Shown piece by piece: positions 18,001 through 23,381 of a stretch of DNA of 64,000 nucleotides. A program made the position numbers and the translations under genes. Every line of letters starts with the position of its first letter. Position 1 is the stretch's first letter. The stretch comes from Cytophagales bacterium WSM2-2 (lineage in GTDB: Bacteria > Bacteroidota > Bacteroidia > Cytophagales > Cyclobacteriaceae). Under the pieces are notes generated by a model. The model was not told the origin of the DNA. It ran no database searches and worked only from the letters and a program-made list of their open reading frames with translations. The DNA is taken from the NCBI GenBank assembly GCA_015472025.1, contig BNHL01000001.1:3212001-3276000 (forward strand), in the 5' to 3' direction.

Positions 18001-20026
18001 TCTTTTGGTGACTTCCTCATTTGGTTGCAGTGATATCACAAGCACTCAGGTGCGCGTGGGAGCGGTCCCCGTTCCGAAATTTATTGCTTCATCTATTTGC
18101 AATAACGATAGCACCAAGTTTAAAGACTTGACACAAAACCCGAACAATGTGAGTAGGGTAGTGAACTATGAATGGAGATTCGGTGACGGAAAAGTATTGA
18201 TTGGTGACAGTACAGCATTCGGTACGGCATGGAACAAGGGTAACGTTGCTGTGTTGCCGAACTCGGATAGTATCTCGGGAACATATAAAAATCCTTACCA
18301 TAAGTATAAAAACTATAAAACCTATGCCGTCACATTGAAAGTGATTACCAATGACGGTTGCAACAACTCCTATTCCAAGAATATATTCATCTTGAAATAC
18401 AGTTCAATCAAACTATTGCCGAGCAGTGCGTATACGGAGGACTTTGAAAACGCTAACCACGGATGGCAGGTAGAATCATTGGGGACTCCGATGGACAGCA
18501 GTTGGATATGGACTAAGCCCAATGGAAAATATATTTCCGGAATTACGCAGACGGGTAATAAATCATGGTGGACCGGTCTGAACAGCGGTACTTATAACGT
18601 CACTGAATCTTCAGCAGTGGATGGACCTTGCTTTAACCTTTCTCATTTGAACCGCCCGATGATTGCCATGGATTATTGGGTCAATACACCGAAATCGAAT
18701 AATGATGGGGCAGTATTGCAGTATTCAGTTGATGGTGGAAATACATGGGCGAATATTGGCGTACCTAACCAGGGAATAAATTGGTACTCTGATGCATTGA
18801 TTGTGTCCAACCCCGGAAGTCAGCCCGTCGGATTAGGACCTTATGGATGGTCTGGACCAACTCAGACGAAATGGACGCGCGGAGCCTTTGGACTGGATAG
18901 CATCCCGAAGGCTAAACGGGGCCAGGTGCGTATTCGTGTTGCCTTTGCAGGAGATGCCAGCAAGAACATTGACGATACTTACAGTGGCTTCGCGTTTGAC
19001 AACGTGTTTGTTGGAGAGAAGACAAAGAAAGTGGCGATAGAGCACTTTACCAATGCTCAAACAGGCACAACTGCAGACAAGTACTTCAACGACATGTATG
19101 ATCATCAGATTACGTTCAGAAATGACAGTTCAGATTTTACGATGCTGCAATATCATGTTCGATTCCCTCAGCCTGATGTCTTTGACCAGGGCAACAATAG
19201 TGATGCGTCATCTAGGGCACTGTACTATGGTATTCAGAAGTCTCCTTATTCTGTAATGGATGGATTGCAGGCAGGGAAGTTCCAGTCTGGTGACTACAAC
19301 CAGATCAGTAAAATTGAAATAGATCGCCGGGCATTGAAAACTCCACAATTGCGGATTATTCAGATTGATACCGTCAATACAGGCAAGAGCTACACGATTA
19401 ATCCAAGCTTTACAATTCAGGCTGATACGACCATTACATTCCCGCTGTTTGCTCAGATTGCATTAGTCGAAGATCCCGTAGTGATTACCGGAAGTACCAA
19501 CCCCGGAACCTATCGCAACGTGGTGAGAAAATTACTCTTTGGTAGTGATGGTGTAGTGAAAAATGTGGCAATGCAACCAACGAACACAACAACTTTCACG
19601 AAGGGCGAGATAGAACTGAATACGCAAATCACCAACCCGGCTAAGCTCTCGTTGGTGGCATTCGTTCAGAATTTCACGACAAAAGAAATTCTGCAGAGCT
19701 ATATCCTGGCAATCAAACCGAAAATGGCTTCACCAGTTACAGGAATTGAGCGTTCTGTTAGTGCACTGGAAAGCATTCAGATTTACCCGAACCCGGCTAA
19801 CGGCAGATTTAACTTCTCTGTCTCGGGTGACTTCGTGCCTGGAAGTATCTGGAAGATAGCTGATCAGCGTGGAGTCAATGTTCAGAGTGGTGACTTCGGT
19901 GACGCAGTAAAGGGAGTGAAGACAGTCGATGTATCAGGCTTGACGAATGGAGTATACATTGTGCTCATCGGGGCACCAGGAGAAACACCGGTTTACAAGA
20001 AACTGATAGTGCTTAACTCAAATTAA
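2..20026 (+). CDS. Giant T9SS-secreted repeat surface protein (5' truncated)
   Basis: The reading frame is open from the left edge, so the GTG at 23 is not a convincing start and the true N-terminus lies outside; at least 6674 residues are present. Order by base position: Ser/Thr/Gly-rich beta-strand repeats (2-1200); an SprB/PKD-like module (about 1220-1455); eight 192-aa repeats (1465-6072); a PKD-like module (6073-6376); nine 313-318-aa repeats (6377-14932); a diverged module (14933-15230); four PKD-like modules (15231-16348); three more modules with ISGTIGG-type cores (16348-17190); two PKD domains with WDFGD and WRFGDG cores (about 17815-18400); a MAM/jelly-roll-like domain (18430-19020); an Omp28-like domain (19030-19720); and a type A T9SS sorting tail (from about 19774, IYPNPANGRF to the final KKLIVLNSN). 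The family role is a cell-surface adhesin or matrix protein exported through the outer membrane; the ligand is unknown. The repeats carry regularly spaced Cys and ACG-rich Thr codons. It converges on the kinase gene with a 4-base stop overlap. Confidence 0.9.
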   Translation, partial: SQTFNGGVAISGGGIFTGSTGDININGNLSIGNASSLSIAGSNFSITGLSLIGGGSTGTLSITSSTGTKTFGGLVSLSAGATWDNNGNSDVTFQGGISRSTGTFNAGAGVHTFDTNSQSLTGSFSIPKVTVTGVSLTNNTGLTVASALSGTGSFIQSNNATLVISGTSGIASMSASSNGNAVTFNGTLPQTINSSTYNNLTISQSGGNASLGGSTTVNGSLTISLGNVDLGANDLTIGSGGSITGSRIIISGAGTLKKIFTATGVPFTFPIGDVTLYTPVIVNVTGGSFSSSYTVGASVTDLKHPSNASTTDFLSRYWTITQSGVTGAVATITGTYDVAGDVTGSEANIVAAGLNGTFNQTSNPWVKLAVGALPAGGPLTATGAVLTNGQPSYFTGVQNATLIASAGTDKNVCTSGTATLGGTPTASGGTGGYVYSWTPSTGLSATNIANPVFTAPGVASGPTSYMVTVTDANGFSATSSVNVTVIAYPVISQLPLSQTKCFGSGASFSVTASGTSLSYQWFRGATPIGAGTDGGVYTGFATSVLNISSVNGLNGNQYSVVVTETTAPGCALSATGAVTLTVESLPTGSLSVGGGSGVSVCSGSSASLTFTLTGTGPYDVDYTDGTSTFTLNNIASGSGVSVSPSVTKTYTITRVKDNGTSGGCLGTSFGSSATVTVVPYPVISQLPLSQTKCFGSGASFSVTASGTSLSYQWFRGATPIGAGTDGGVYTGFATSVLNISSVNGLNGNQYSVVVTETTAPGCALSATGAATLTVESLPTGSLSVGGGSGVSVCSGSSASLTFTLTGTGPYDVDYTDGTSTFTLNNIASGSGVSVSPSVTKTYTITRVKDNGTSGGCLGTSFGSSATVTVVPYPVISQLPLSQTKCFGSGASFSVTASGTSLSYQWFRGATPIGAGTDGGVYTGFATSVLNISSVNGLNGNQYSVVVTETTAPGCALSATGAVTLTVESLPTGSLSVGGGSGVSVCSGSSASLTFTLTGTGPYDVDYTDGTSTFTLNNIASGSGVSVSPSVTKTYTITRVKDKGTSGGCLGTSFGSSATVTVVPYPVISQLPLSQTKCFGSGASFSVTASGTSLSYQWFRGATPIGAGTDGGVYTGFATSVLNISSVNGLNGNQYSVVVTETTAPGCALSATGAVTLTVESLPTGSLSVGGGSGVSVCSGSSASLTFTLTGTGPYDVDYTDGTSTFTLNNIASGSGVSVSPSVTKTYTITRVKDNGTSGGCLGTSFGSSATVTVVPYPVISQLPLSQTKCFGSGASFSVTASGTSLSYQWFRGATPIGAGTDGGVYTGFATSVLNISSVNGLNGNQYSVVVTETTAPGCALSATGAATLTVESLPTGSLSVGGGSGVSVCSGSSASLTFTLTGTGPYDVDYTDGTSTFTLNNIASGSGVSVSPSVTKTYTITRVKDKGTSGGCLGTSFGSSATVTVVPYPVISQLPLSQTKCFGSGASFSVTASGTSLSYQWFRGATPIGAGTDGGVYTGFATSVLNISSVNGLNGNQYSVVVTETTAPGCALSATGAATLTVESLPTGSLSVGGGSGVSVCSGSSASLTFTLTGTGPYDVDYTDGTSTFTLNNIASGSGVSVSPSVTKTYTITRVKDKGTSGGCLGTSFGSSATVTVVPYPVISQLPLSQTKCFGSGASFSVTASGTSLSYQWFRGATPIGAGTDGGVYTGFATSVLNISSVNGLNGNQYSVVVTETTAPGCALSATGAVTLTVESLPTGSLSVGGGSGVSVCSGSSASLTFTLTGTGPYDVDYTDGTSTFTLNNIASGSGVSVSPSVTKTYTITRVKDNGTSGGCLGTSFGSSATVTVVPYPVISQLPLSQTKCFGSGASFSVTASGTSLSYQWFRGATPIGAGTDGGVYTGFATSVLNISSVNGLNGNQYSVVVTETTAPGCALSATGAATLTVESLPTGSLSVGGGSGVSVCSGSSASLTFTLTGTGPYDVDYTDGTSTFTLNNIASGSGVSVSPSVTKTYTITRVKDNGTSGGCLGTSFGSSATVTVNSIPVITSGQVKTICSGDAVNYKVTLTPGGFPAGTIFNWSAPTMSDASVQGSAGTSVLESASLTITDILVNVGGSPITATYNITPTGPASTNCIGSQVSVVITINPAPVVSTLLNGSTCSDVVAGVLLNTNGTSVSAASYTINSITPSVAYTGTWKPQVSGNVGTGPGNAANALAGDKFTNQDGIAHTVTYNVTPISSSGCSGAAQDVVLTVNPEPVLSSTLSAAVCSDSPGNITLNTNGSSVGATSYTINSITVQSGLIPQASGNSVTGAGQGVSAIHDDKFTNPTVGSKTVTYNITPVTSGCAGDAVDVVLTINPEPVLSTSLNATVCSGTNSGIVLNTNGSSVGATGYTLNSITPSIAFNGSTWKAAVGNAGTGALASANSLSTDVYTNLTGTLLTVTYNITPKTGSCVGDPYNVVLTINPAPVVSTLLNGSTCSDVVAGILLNTNGTSVSAASYTINSITPSVAYTGTWKPQVSGNVGTGPGNAANALAGDKFTNQDGIAHTVTYNVTPISSSGCSGAAQDVVLTVNPEPVLSSTLSAAVCSDSPGNITLNTNGSSVGATSYTINSITVQSGLIPQASGNSVTGAGQGVSAIHDDKFTNPTVGSKTVTYNITPVTSGCAGDAVDVVLTINPEPVLSTSLNATVCSGTNSGIVLNTNGSSVGATGYTLNSITPSIAFNGSTWKAAVGNAGTGALASANSLSTDVYTNLTGTLLTVTYNITPKTGSCVGDPYNVVLTINPAPVVSTLLNGSTCSDVVAGILLNTNGTSVSAASYTINSITPSVAYTGTWKPQVSGNVGTGPGNAANALAGDKFTNQDGIAHTVTYNVTPISSSGCSGAAQDVVLTVNPEPVLSSTLSAAVCSDSPGNITLNTNGSSVGATSYTINSITVQSGLIPQASGNSVTGAGQGVSAIHDDKFTNPTVGSKTVTYNITPVTSGCAGDAVDVVLTINPEPVLSTSLNATVCSGTNSGIVLNTNGSSVGATGYTLNSITPSIAFNGSTWKAAVGNAGTGALASANSLSTDVYTNLTGTLLTVTYNITPKTGSCVGDPYNVVLTINPAPVVSTLLNGSTCSDVVAGILLNTNGTSVSAASYTINSITPSVAYTGTWKPQVSGNVGTGPGNAANALAGDKFTNQDGIAHTVTYNVTPISSSGCSGAAQDVVLTVNPEPVLSSTLSAAVCSDSPGNITLNTNGSSVGATSYTINSITVQSGLIPQASGNSVTGAGQGVSAIHDDKFTNPTVGSKTVTYNITPVTSGCAGDAVDVVLTINPEPVLSTSLNATVCSGTNSGIVLNTNGSSVGATGYTLNSITPSIAFNGSTWKAAVGNAGTGALASANSLSTDVYTNLTGTLLTVTYNITPKTGSCVGDPYNVVLTINPAPVVSTLLNGSTCSDVVAGILLNTNGTSVSAASYTINSITPSVAYTGTWKPQVSGNVGTGPGNAANALAGDKFTNQDGIAHTVTYNVTPISSSGCSGAAQDVVLTVNPEPVLSSTLSAAVCSDSPGNITLNTNGSSVGATSYTINSITVQSGLIPQASGNSVTGAGQGVSAIHDDKFTNPTVGSKTVTYNITPVTSGCAGDAVDVVLTINPEPVLSTSLNATVCSGTNSGIVLNTNGSSVGATGYTLNSITPSIAFNGSTWKAAVGNAGTGALASANSLSTDVYTNLTGTLLTVTYNITPKTGSCVGDPYNVVLTINPAPVVSTLLNGSTCSDVVAGILLNTNGTSVSAASYTINSITPSVAYTGTWKPQVSGNVGTGPGNAANALAGDKFTNQDGIAHTVTYNVTPISSSGCSGAAQDVVLTVNPEPVLSSTLSAAVCSDSPGNITLNTNGSSVGATSYTINSITVQSGLIPQASGNSVTGAGQGVSAIHDDKFTNPTVGSKTVTYNITPVTSGCAGDAVDVVLTINPEPVLSTSLNATVCSGTNSGIVLNTNGSSVGATGYTLNSITPSIAFNGSTWKAAVGNAGTGALASANSLSTDVYTNLTGTLLTVTYNITPKTGSCVGDPYNVVLTINPAPVVSTLLNGSTCSDVVAGILLNTNGTSVSAASYTINSITPSVAYTGTWKPQVSGNVGTGPGNAANALAGDKFTNQDGIAHTVTYNVTPISSSGCSGAAQDVVLTVNPEPVLSSTLSAAVCSDSPGNITLNTNGSSVGATSYTINSITVQSGLIPQASGNSVTGAGQGVSAIHDDKFTNPTVGSKTVTYNITPVTSGCAGDAVDVVLTINPEPVLSTSLNATVCSGTNSGIVLNTNGSSVGATGYTLNSITPSIAFNGSTWKAAVGNAGTGALASANSLSTDVYTNLTGTLLTVTYNITPKTGSCVGDPYNVVLTINPAPVVSTLLNGSTCSDVVAGILLNTNGTSVSAASYTINSITPSVAYTGTWKPQVSGNVGTGPGNAANALAGDKFTNQDGIAHTVTYNVTPISSSGCSGAAQDVVLTVNPEPVLSSTLSAAVCSDSPGNITLNTNGSSVGATSYTINSITVQSGLIPQASGNSVTGAGQADTAIKNDKFTNPTSGSLTVTYGITPVTGSCAGDPVNVVLTINPEPVLSTSLNASVCSGVISGIVLNTNGTSVGASSYTINNITLQSGLSAVGGNAGTGAGQSNTAIQNDKFTNLTNAPLTVTYNITPKTGSCVGDPYNVVLTINPAPVVSTLLNGSTCSDVVAGILLNTNGTSVSAASYTINSITPSVAYTGTWKPQVSGNVGTGPGNAANALAGDKFTNQDGIAHTVTYNVTPISSSGCSGAAQDVVLTVNPEPVLSSTLSAAVCSDSPGNITLNTNGSSVGATSYTINSITVQSGLIPQASGNSVTGAGQADTAIKNDKFTNPTSGSLTVTYGITPVTGSCAGDPVNVVLTINPEPVLSTSLNASVCSGVISGIVLNTNGTSVGASSYTINNITLQSGLSAVGGNAGTGAGQSNTAIQNDKFTNLTNALLTVTYNITPVTGSCVGDPYNVVLTVKPQPAFSITNNTASICSGTTTDITLNSSTVNAVITLTSVNYGGAAGGTQVNGNTFTNSQKIAEALTNPGNTPLTISYTFSVAASGCSNPATQSTSITLKAMPVITNTATELQTTICSATALNFTPTSTIGGTTYTWTSSISGPINPTSVTAGPSSTMPIANSPVNTGNVVGTVTYTITPAFNGCSGTPVNYVVTVNPVPDIAASNQIICSGATTNVTIANPNNVSGTSFSWIVQSSSNVTGASLGSGASINQVLTSTDGVSTGTVTYRITPSANGCNGSFIDVTVTVNPVPVITDTAPQLQATICSGTALNFIPTSTIGSTTYTWNTTVVGSITGVSASGNAAITNSPVNSANTAGTVTYHITPTVGTCNGIVKDYIVTVQPVPSANGTDIIICSGSPATIPINASPQNVAGTTFSWVVIPTSNVAGASADNGSTINQNLSLNNYSVGSVVYRITPTANGCNGPTKDINATINPIPLVDAGADYAVCHPSTIAISGTIGGAATSGTWQIVTGSGTISASSVSGSNVTATYTVNPTDIATTVVFRLVTNDPDNGGPCTAVSDELNVAVNRIATVTLPSDYTVCEPNSIALTGTIGGSATTGLWSIVTGAGTLSATNVSGTTVTANYSVAPSDIASTVTFRLTSNDPDGFGPCTTISADINITINRAARVSAPANLALCRDTPGIALGGSIGGSTSTTVWTGGAGTFSNVNSPSATYFFKDPNEVNTTVLLTLTALDPDGSGPCTSVFTQTNLKINPLPVVVYTGFPAGAPPQMAENNSPITLTGNQIGGLFTISPSTSNIGSTTPAPVDKVTFDPGAVTLGNNFVTYTYTDVNGCTNSNTQQVLVNPVTTIDFTVQTGYLDPSFVWEICALQNNPGLGNPSPSLVKLIGNPAAATGGAPETNFTAGPGLSNPSHVMNIIHSGGEYYIETNGLQADTYIVTYTYKNAFNAITFISHPVKIHAAPVANISVANNCIASAINFNDASSVNSPETIIGWKWDFGDSSTPDTRPNPSHSYSTPSIYTVNLLVTSSFGCSDITSTQVRVGAVPVPKFIASSICNNDSTKFKDLTQNPNNVSRVVNYEWRFGDGKVLIGDSTAFGTAWNKGNVAVLPNSDSISGTYKNPYHKYKNYKTYAVTLKVITNDGCNNSYSKNIFILKYSSIKLLPSSAYTEDFENANHGWQVESLGTPMDSSWIWTKPNGKYISGITQTGNKSWWTGLNSGTYNVTESSAVDGPCFNLSHLNRPMIAMDYWVNTPKSNNDGAVLQYSVDGGNTWANIGVPNQGINWYSDALIVSNPGSQPVGLGPYGWSGPTQTKWTRGAFGLDSIPKAKRGQVRIRVAFAGDASKNIDDTYSGFAFDNVFVGEKTKKVAIEHFTNAQTGTTADKYFNDMYDHQITFRNDSSDFTMLQYHVRFPQPDVFDQGNNSDASSRALYYGIQKSPYSVMDGLQAGKFQSGDYNQISKIEIDRRALKTPQLRIIQIDTVNTGKSYTINPSFTIQADTTITFPLFAQIALVEDPVVITGSTNPGTYRNVVRKLLFGSDGVVKNVAMQPTNTTTFTKGEIELNTQITNPAKLSLVAFVQNFTTKEILQSYILAIKPKMASPVTGIERSVSALESIQIYPNPANGRFNFSVSGDFVPGSIWKIADQRGVNVQSGDFGDAVKGVKTVDVSGLTNGVYIVLIGAPGETPVYKKLIVLNSN
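1465..6072 (+). repeat. Tandem block A: 8 x 576 bp in-frame repeat
   Basis: Eight head-to-tail copies start at 1465, 2041, 2617, 3193, 3769, 4345, 4921 and 5497, each exactly 576 bp (192 codons). Each encodes two Ig-like beta-sandwich halves with four Cys. Copies differ at only a handful of sites. These include GGAGTGTATACGGGT versus GGGGTTTATACGGGC, AACATC versus AATATC, a GTT/GCT (Val/Ala) change, ACA/ACG before GGTCCC, and AAT/AAG (Asn/Lys) near the unit end. The site combinations are shuffled among copies. Confidence 0.97.
6377..14932 (+). repeat. Tandem block B: 7 x 954 bp plus 2 x 939 bp repeat
   Basis: Units start at 6377, 7331, 8285, 9239, 10193, 11147 and 12101 (954 bp each), then 13055 and 13994 (939 bp each). 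Each 954-bp unit encodes three related modules of about 103-108 residues, each with two Cys and opening with NPAPVVS or NPEPVLS. The 954-bp copies looked identical in every stretch compared, except that the first has GGGGTATTA where the others have GGGATATTA. The 939-bp copies match the long unit up to 13562 and 14501, then switch to a different module sequence. Confidence 0.97.
15231..17190 (+). repeat. Diverged in-frame module repeats downstream of block B
   Basis: Two older repeat families are seen at protein level. Four modules of about 90-95 residues start near 15231, 15517, 15790 and 16070. They alternate between two subtypes (PVIT..T..LQ.TICS, and a type with an IICSG motif), giving an ABAB order. 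Three modules of about 95 residues then start near 16348, 16634 and 16919, each with a Cys near the N-terminus, an ISGTIGG-like core and a DP..GGPC-type end. The DNA has diverged, unlike blocks A and B, so these duplications are old or under selection to differ. Confidence 0.8.
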
Positions 20027-21921
20027 ACGAGTTCGCTAAGTTCTCGTAATGTTTGATTTAGTTGGTCGCACAATTCCTCTGCATACGACTTGATTTTGTC
20101 TATGTTCTTTTCAAGCTTGGCCAACTCCTCGAGTACCAATGCCCTTTCTTTGGCAGTGTGAAGCCCCATCAACGTCAGTGACGGTTTGAGCTTGTGAACA
20201 GTACGAGCAAGTGCTTGCCATTCATTTGCATTGACCTGTGTCTTTATCTCTTCGACACTTTTCGGAATAGAGTCCTGGAAGGCTGACAACATTTCGTTGA
20301 TAAACTTCTCGTTATTGTTCGACATGTTTCGCAAATAAGCCAGGTCAATAGTTTTCTGCGTTAACTCTGGTGGCTTTTTGGCCTTGCGATTCGTAGTTCC
20401 TTTAAAATGAGTCAGCTTATTATAGAGATCTTCAGGAGTGAATGGTTTAGGTAAGCAATCATTCATGCCATTCGAAAGGCATTGCTCAACAGCAGCGCGG
20501 GTGGCGTTGGCAGTCAGGGCAATGATGGGCAGGTTCTTCTTTGACTCGATCGCACGAATGGCTTTGGTTGCTTCAAAACCGTCCATCACAGGCATCTGAA
20601 TGTCCATCAACACGATATCATATTCTTCATTCTTTATTTTCTCAACGGCCACATACCCGTTTTCAGCCGTATCAATTTTGCAATCCCAGATCTTAAGAAT
20701 ACTGCTTGCATAAAGCCGGTTTACATCGTTGTCTTCAACCAATAACACTGATAAATCTTTTAATGTCTTTTTCAACAGCGGAGAGTCTTTTGCCAAGTGG
20801 CCTTTGATGTTAGCACGGCTTCCCAATTCGTATGGGATGGTAAAACTAAACGTGGATCCGAATCCTTCTTCACTTTTAACCTGGATTGATCCATTTTGAA
20901 GTTCAACCAACTGTTTCACGATCGTTAAACCAAGGCCGGTGCCCCCGTACTTCCGTGTCACGCTGGCATCAGCCTGGCTGAAGCTTTCAAAAATAGTCTT
21001 GAGTTTATCTTTCGGTATTCCAATACCCGTATCACTGACTTCAAATTCCAATAAGTATTTTTTTACTTCTTTTTTCTTAACCGTACAATTGACGGAGATA
21101 TAGCCGTGATTGGTAAACTTGATGGCGTTGTTGATCAGGTTCAGGAGAATTTGATTCAATCGCACCGGGTCTCCTATGAAAATTTTGTTGGCTTCTTCGT
21201 TAAGATGATAGCGTAAATCAATTTTCTTTTCGGAAGCCTGAAATAAAAATGTATTGATCAGTGAATGCAACAGGTCATTCAGATTAAACCCGATCTGCTC
21301 AAACTTCAACTTCCCGGATTCGATCGAAGCCAAGTCGAGAATGTCATTAATAATTACTTTCAAATTATCGGCCGCACTTTGAATGGCGTGAAGATAGGCA
21401 GCTTGTTCATTTACGTTTGGATTTTGACTAAGCAAGGTGGCCAAGCCTGCAATTCCGTTGATCGGGGTCCTGATTTCGTGACTGATGTTAGCTAGAAATA
21501 GTTCTTTAGCTTTTTGTGCCCGCAACAGTTCTTCTGCATCTTTCTTTCGTTGGGCAATATCCCTGCAGTCGAGAATCAATCCTTTGATCCGGTCTGTCTG
21601 GAAAAGATTGATCGAATTGAATTCGAGGTATTTGTAGGATTTGTCTTTACACAAAAACTGAAACTCCACGGATTCATTGAATCTCTTTTTTGTGCTAGTC
21701 ATGTACGCTTTCCGGAACGTAGGCAGACTCTCCGGCAAGATGTAGTCAAAGAAATTCTTCCCAACAAGGCCATTGGTACTATAGCCAAGAGTTTCTTTCA
21801 CTGAGAAATTGTGATAGAGGATTTCCCCATCATAGCTTACGATGAAGATAAGGTCAGAACCGTCTTCAACAACGGCTTTGAAAAAACCGCCACGCTTTAC
21901 ATAATTTCGTAATTCTTTCAT
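20023..21921 (-). CDS. Soluble hybrid histidine kinase (PAS-HisKA-HATPase-REC-HPt)
   Basis: This 632-aa hybrid kinase has an N-terminal PAS domain (about 14-125) and a HisKA H-box FLANISHEIRTP with phospho-acceptor His148. Its HATPase has N box NLINNAIKF (261-269), DTGIGIP (297-303) and GGTGLGL (326-332). A receiver domain follows with acidic pocket VEDND and phospho-acceptor Asp440 in VLMDIQMPVMDG. A C-terminal HPt domain has His576 in LARTVHKLKP. No membrane segment is visible, so it should sense a cytoplasmic signal through PAS. It follows the response regulator gene with a single-base gap, implying one operon with phosphorelay toward that regulator. Its stop codon overlaps that of the giant surface protein gene in a TTAA. 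Confidence 0.93.
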   Translation of the reverse strand: MKELRNYVKRGGFFKAVVEDGSDLIFIVSYDGEILYHNFSVKETLGYSTNGLVGKNFFDYILPESLPTFRKAYMTSTKKRFNESVEFQFLCKDKSYKYLEFNSINLFQTDRIKGLILDCRDIAQRKKDAEELLRAQKAKELFLANISHEIRTPINGIAGLATLLSQNPNVNEQAAYLHAIQSAADNLKVIINDILDLASIESGKLKFEQIGFNLNDLLHSLINTFLFQASEKKIDLRYHLNEEANKIFIGDPVRLNQILLNLINNAIKFTNHGYISVNCTVKKKEVKKYLLEFEVSDTGIGIPKDKLKTIFESFSQADASVTRKYGGTGLGLTIVKQLVELQNGSIQVKSEEGFGSTFSFTIPYELGSRANIKGHLAKDSPLLKKTLKDLSVLLVEDNDVNRLYASSILKIWDCKIDTAENGYVAVEKIKNEEYDIVLMDIQMPVMDGFEATKAIRAIESKKNLPIIALTANATRAAVEQCLSNGMNDCLPKPFTPEDLYNKLTHFKGTTNRKAKKPPELTQKTIDLAYLRNMSNNNEKFINEMLSAFQDSIPKSVEEIKTQVNANEWQALARTVHKLKPSLTLMGLHTAKERALVLEELAKLEKNIDKIKSYAEELCDQLNQTLRELSELV

Positions 21922-21922
21922 A

Positions 21923-23284
21923 TCAGATCCCGGCTTGTTCCATTTCTTTCAGGTATCGATAAATGGAAGATTTTCCCACATCCAGCCTCCGGGCTACATC
22001 AAGTACGTTGTTGTCATACTTATTCAAATAGTTTCTGATAATGCGATAGGTAAACTCTTGTAGAGTCATTTCGCGAAGCATGATTGTTTCTTCTCCGGCA
22101 ACATTGGTGAAATTGATATGCTCACTCATAATGTCACTGCCTTCTGCCATGACTGCTGCCAGCTCAATAGAAGATTTCAGTTCCCGAACATTTCCCGGAA
22201 ACGGGTGGGCCAATAATTTATTTTGAGCCTCGGTGGTAATCTTGAATTTCGGAAGTTGATTTTCCTTGCTGAAGGAGTCGAGGAAGAAACGTGCCAACAT
22301 GATAATATCCTGACCACGGTCGCGAAGGGGAGGAAGTTGAATTGGCAGACCCAACAGTCTATAATATAAGTCTTCCCGAAATCTTCCTGTTTTGGTTTCC
22401 TCAGCGAGGTTTTTATGTGTAGCCACAACTACTCTTACATCCAGCTTAACAACTTGGTTGCTTCCGATACGCGTAATTTCTTTTTCTTGTAGCACGCGCA
22501 AAAGTTTCGCCTGCAGATTCAAATCCATCTCACCGATTTCGTCCAGGAAAATAGTTCCACCTTCTGCCTCTTCAAATTTTCCTATTCTTCGGTTCGCTGC
22601 CCCCGTAAAGGCCCCTTTTTCATGGCCAAATAATTCACTCTCAATCAGGTCTCTCGGTATAGCAGCAATGTTCACTGCAATAAAGGGCTTGTTTTTTCTT
22701 TTCGAATTGTAGTGAACGGCTTTTGCCACCAACTCTTTTCCTGTGCCCGTTTCACCCGTGATGGAAACAGTGATTTGAGTTTTTACAGCTTTCTCCAGCA
22801 ACCCGAAGACTTTTTTAATAGCGGGGCTGGTTCCAATAATACTTTTCTCAAAATCATATTTCGCAGAGATCTCCTCTTTCAGCCGGTCAATCTCGCGGAT
22901 CAACGATGATTTATTTCGGGCATTTTTGATCGCATTCAGTATGCGGTCTTTGGCCTCTTCGTCTTTAGTGATATAGTCAAAGGCTCCCAGTTTGAGGAGC
23001 TCTACGGCCGTTCCAATTTTTTCCTGGGCAGAGATAATAATGACACTGATATCTGGGTTAAATTCACGGATGGCACGCAACACCTTTTCACCAGCCATGT
23101 CAGGAAGCGAATAGTCCAGGGTTATTACGGCCGGTTTTTTGTGCAGCCGGTCTATGCAGTCCTTACCAGTGGTAAAAAACTCTGTTTCAAAATCGGGGTC
23201 AAGGCTGAGTACGTATTGTAAAAATTTGGTGTAGGCCGGATCATCTTCTACGACAAAAATTTTGACGGGTTCTTTTTCGTACAT
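21923..23284 (-). CDS. Sigma-54-dependent NtrC-type response regulator
   Basis: This 453-aa protein has a receiver domain with phospho-acceptor Asp57 (TLDYSLPDMAG). The AAA+ sigma-54 activation domain shows Walker A GETGTGKE (177-184), a canonical GAFTGA loop (224-229) that contacts sigma-54, and Walker B GGTIFLDEIGE (242-252). A Fis-type helix-turn-helix closes the protein (ARRLDVGKSSIYRYL). It should activate sigma-54 promoters when phosphorylated, probably by the hybrid kinase encoded one base downstream. Targets cannot be read from the window. The 97-base divergent spacer to the TerB-like gene holds no clear sigma-54 promoter (GG-N10-GC) that I could identify. Confidence 0.95.
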   Translation of the reverse strand: MYEKEPVKIFVVEDDPAYTKFLQYVLSLDPDFETEFFTTGKDCIDRLHKKPAVITLDYSLPDMAGEKVLRAIREFNPDISVIIISAQEKIGTAVELLKLGAFDYITKDEEAKDRILNAIKNARNKSSLIREIDRLKEEISAKYDFEKSIIGTSPAIKKVFGLLEKAVKTQITVSITGETGTGKELVAKAVHYNSKRKNKPFIAVNIAAIPRDLIESELFGHEKGAFTGAANRRIGKFEEAEGGTIFLDEIGEMDLNLQAKLLRVLQEKEITRIGSNQVVKLDVRVVVATHKNLAEETKTGRFREDLYYRLLGLPIQLPPLRDRGQDIIMLARFFLDSFSKENQLPKFKITTEAQNKLLAHPFPGNVRELKSSIELAAVMAEGSDIMSEHINFTNVAGEETIMLREMTLQEFTYRIIRNYLNKYDNNVLDVARRLDVGKSSIYRYLKEMEQAGI

Positions 23285-23381
23285 GGTCAGGTTTGTGGAT
23301 TAAAAAGTAAATTATTTTAAAGCTTAAAGTTTTAAAATTTACATTAAATAAATGACTTTTACAGAGTATAAATTTTGAACC

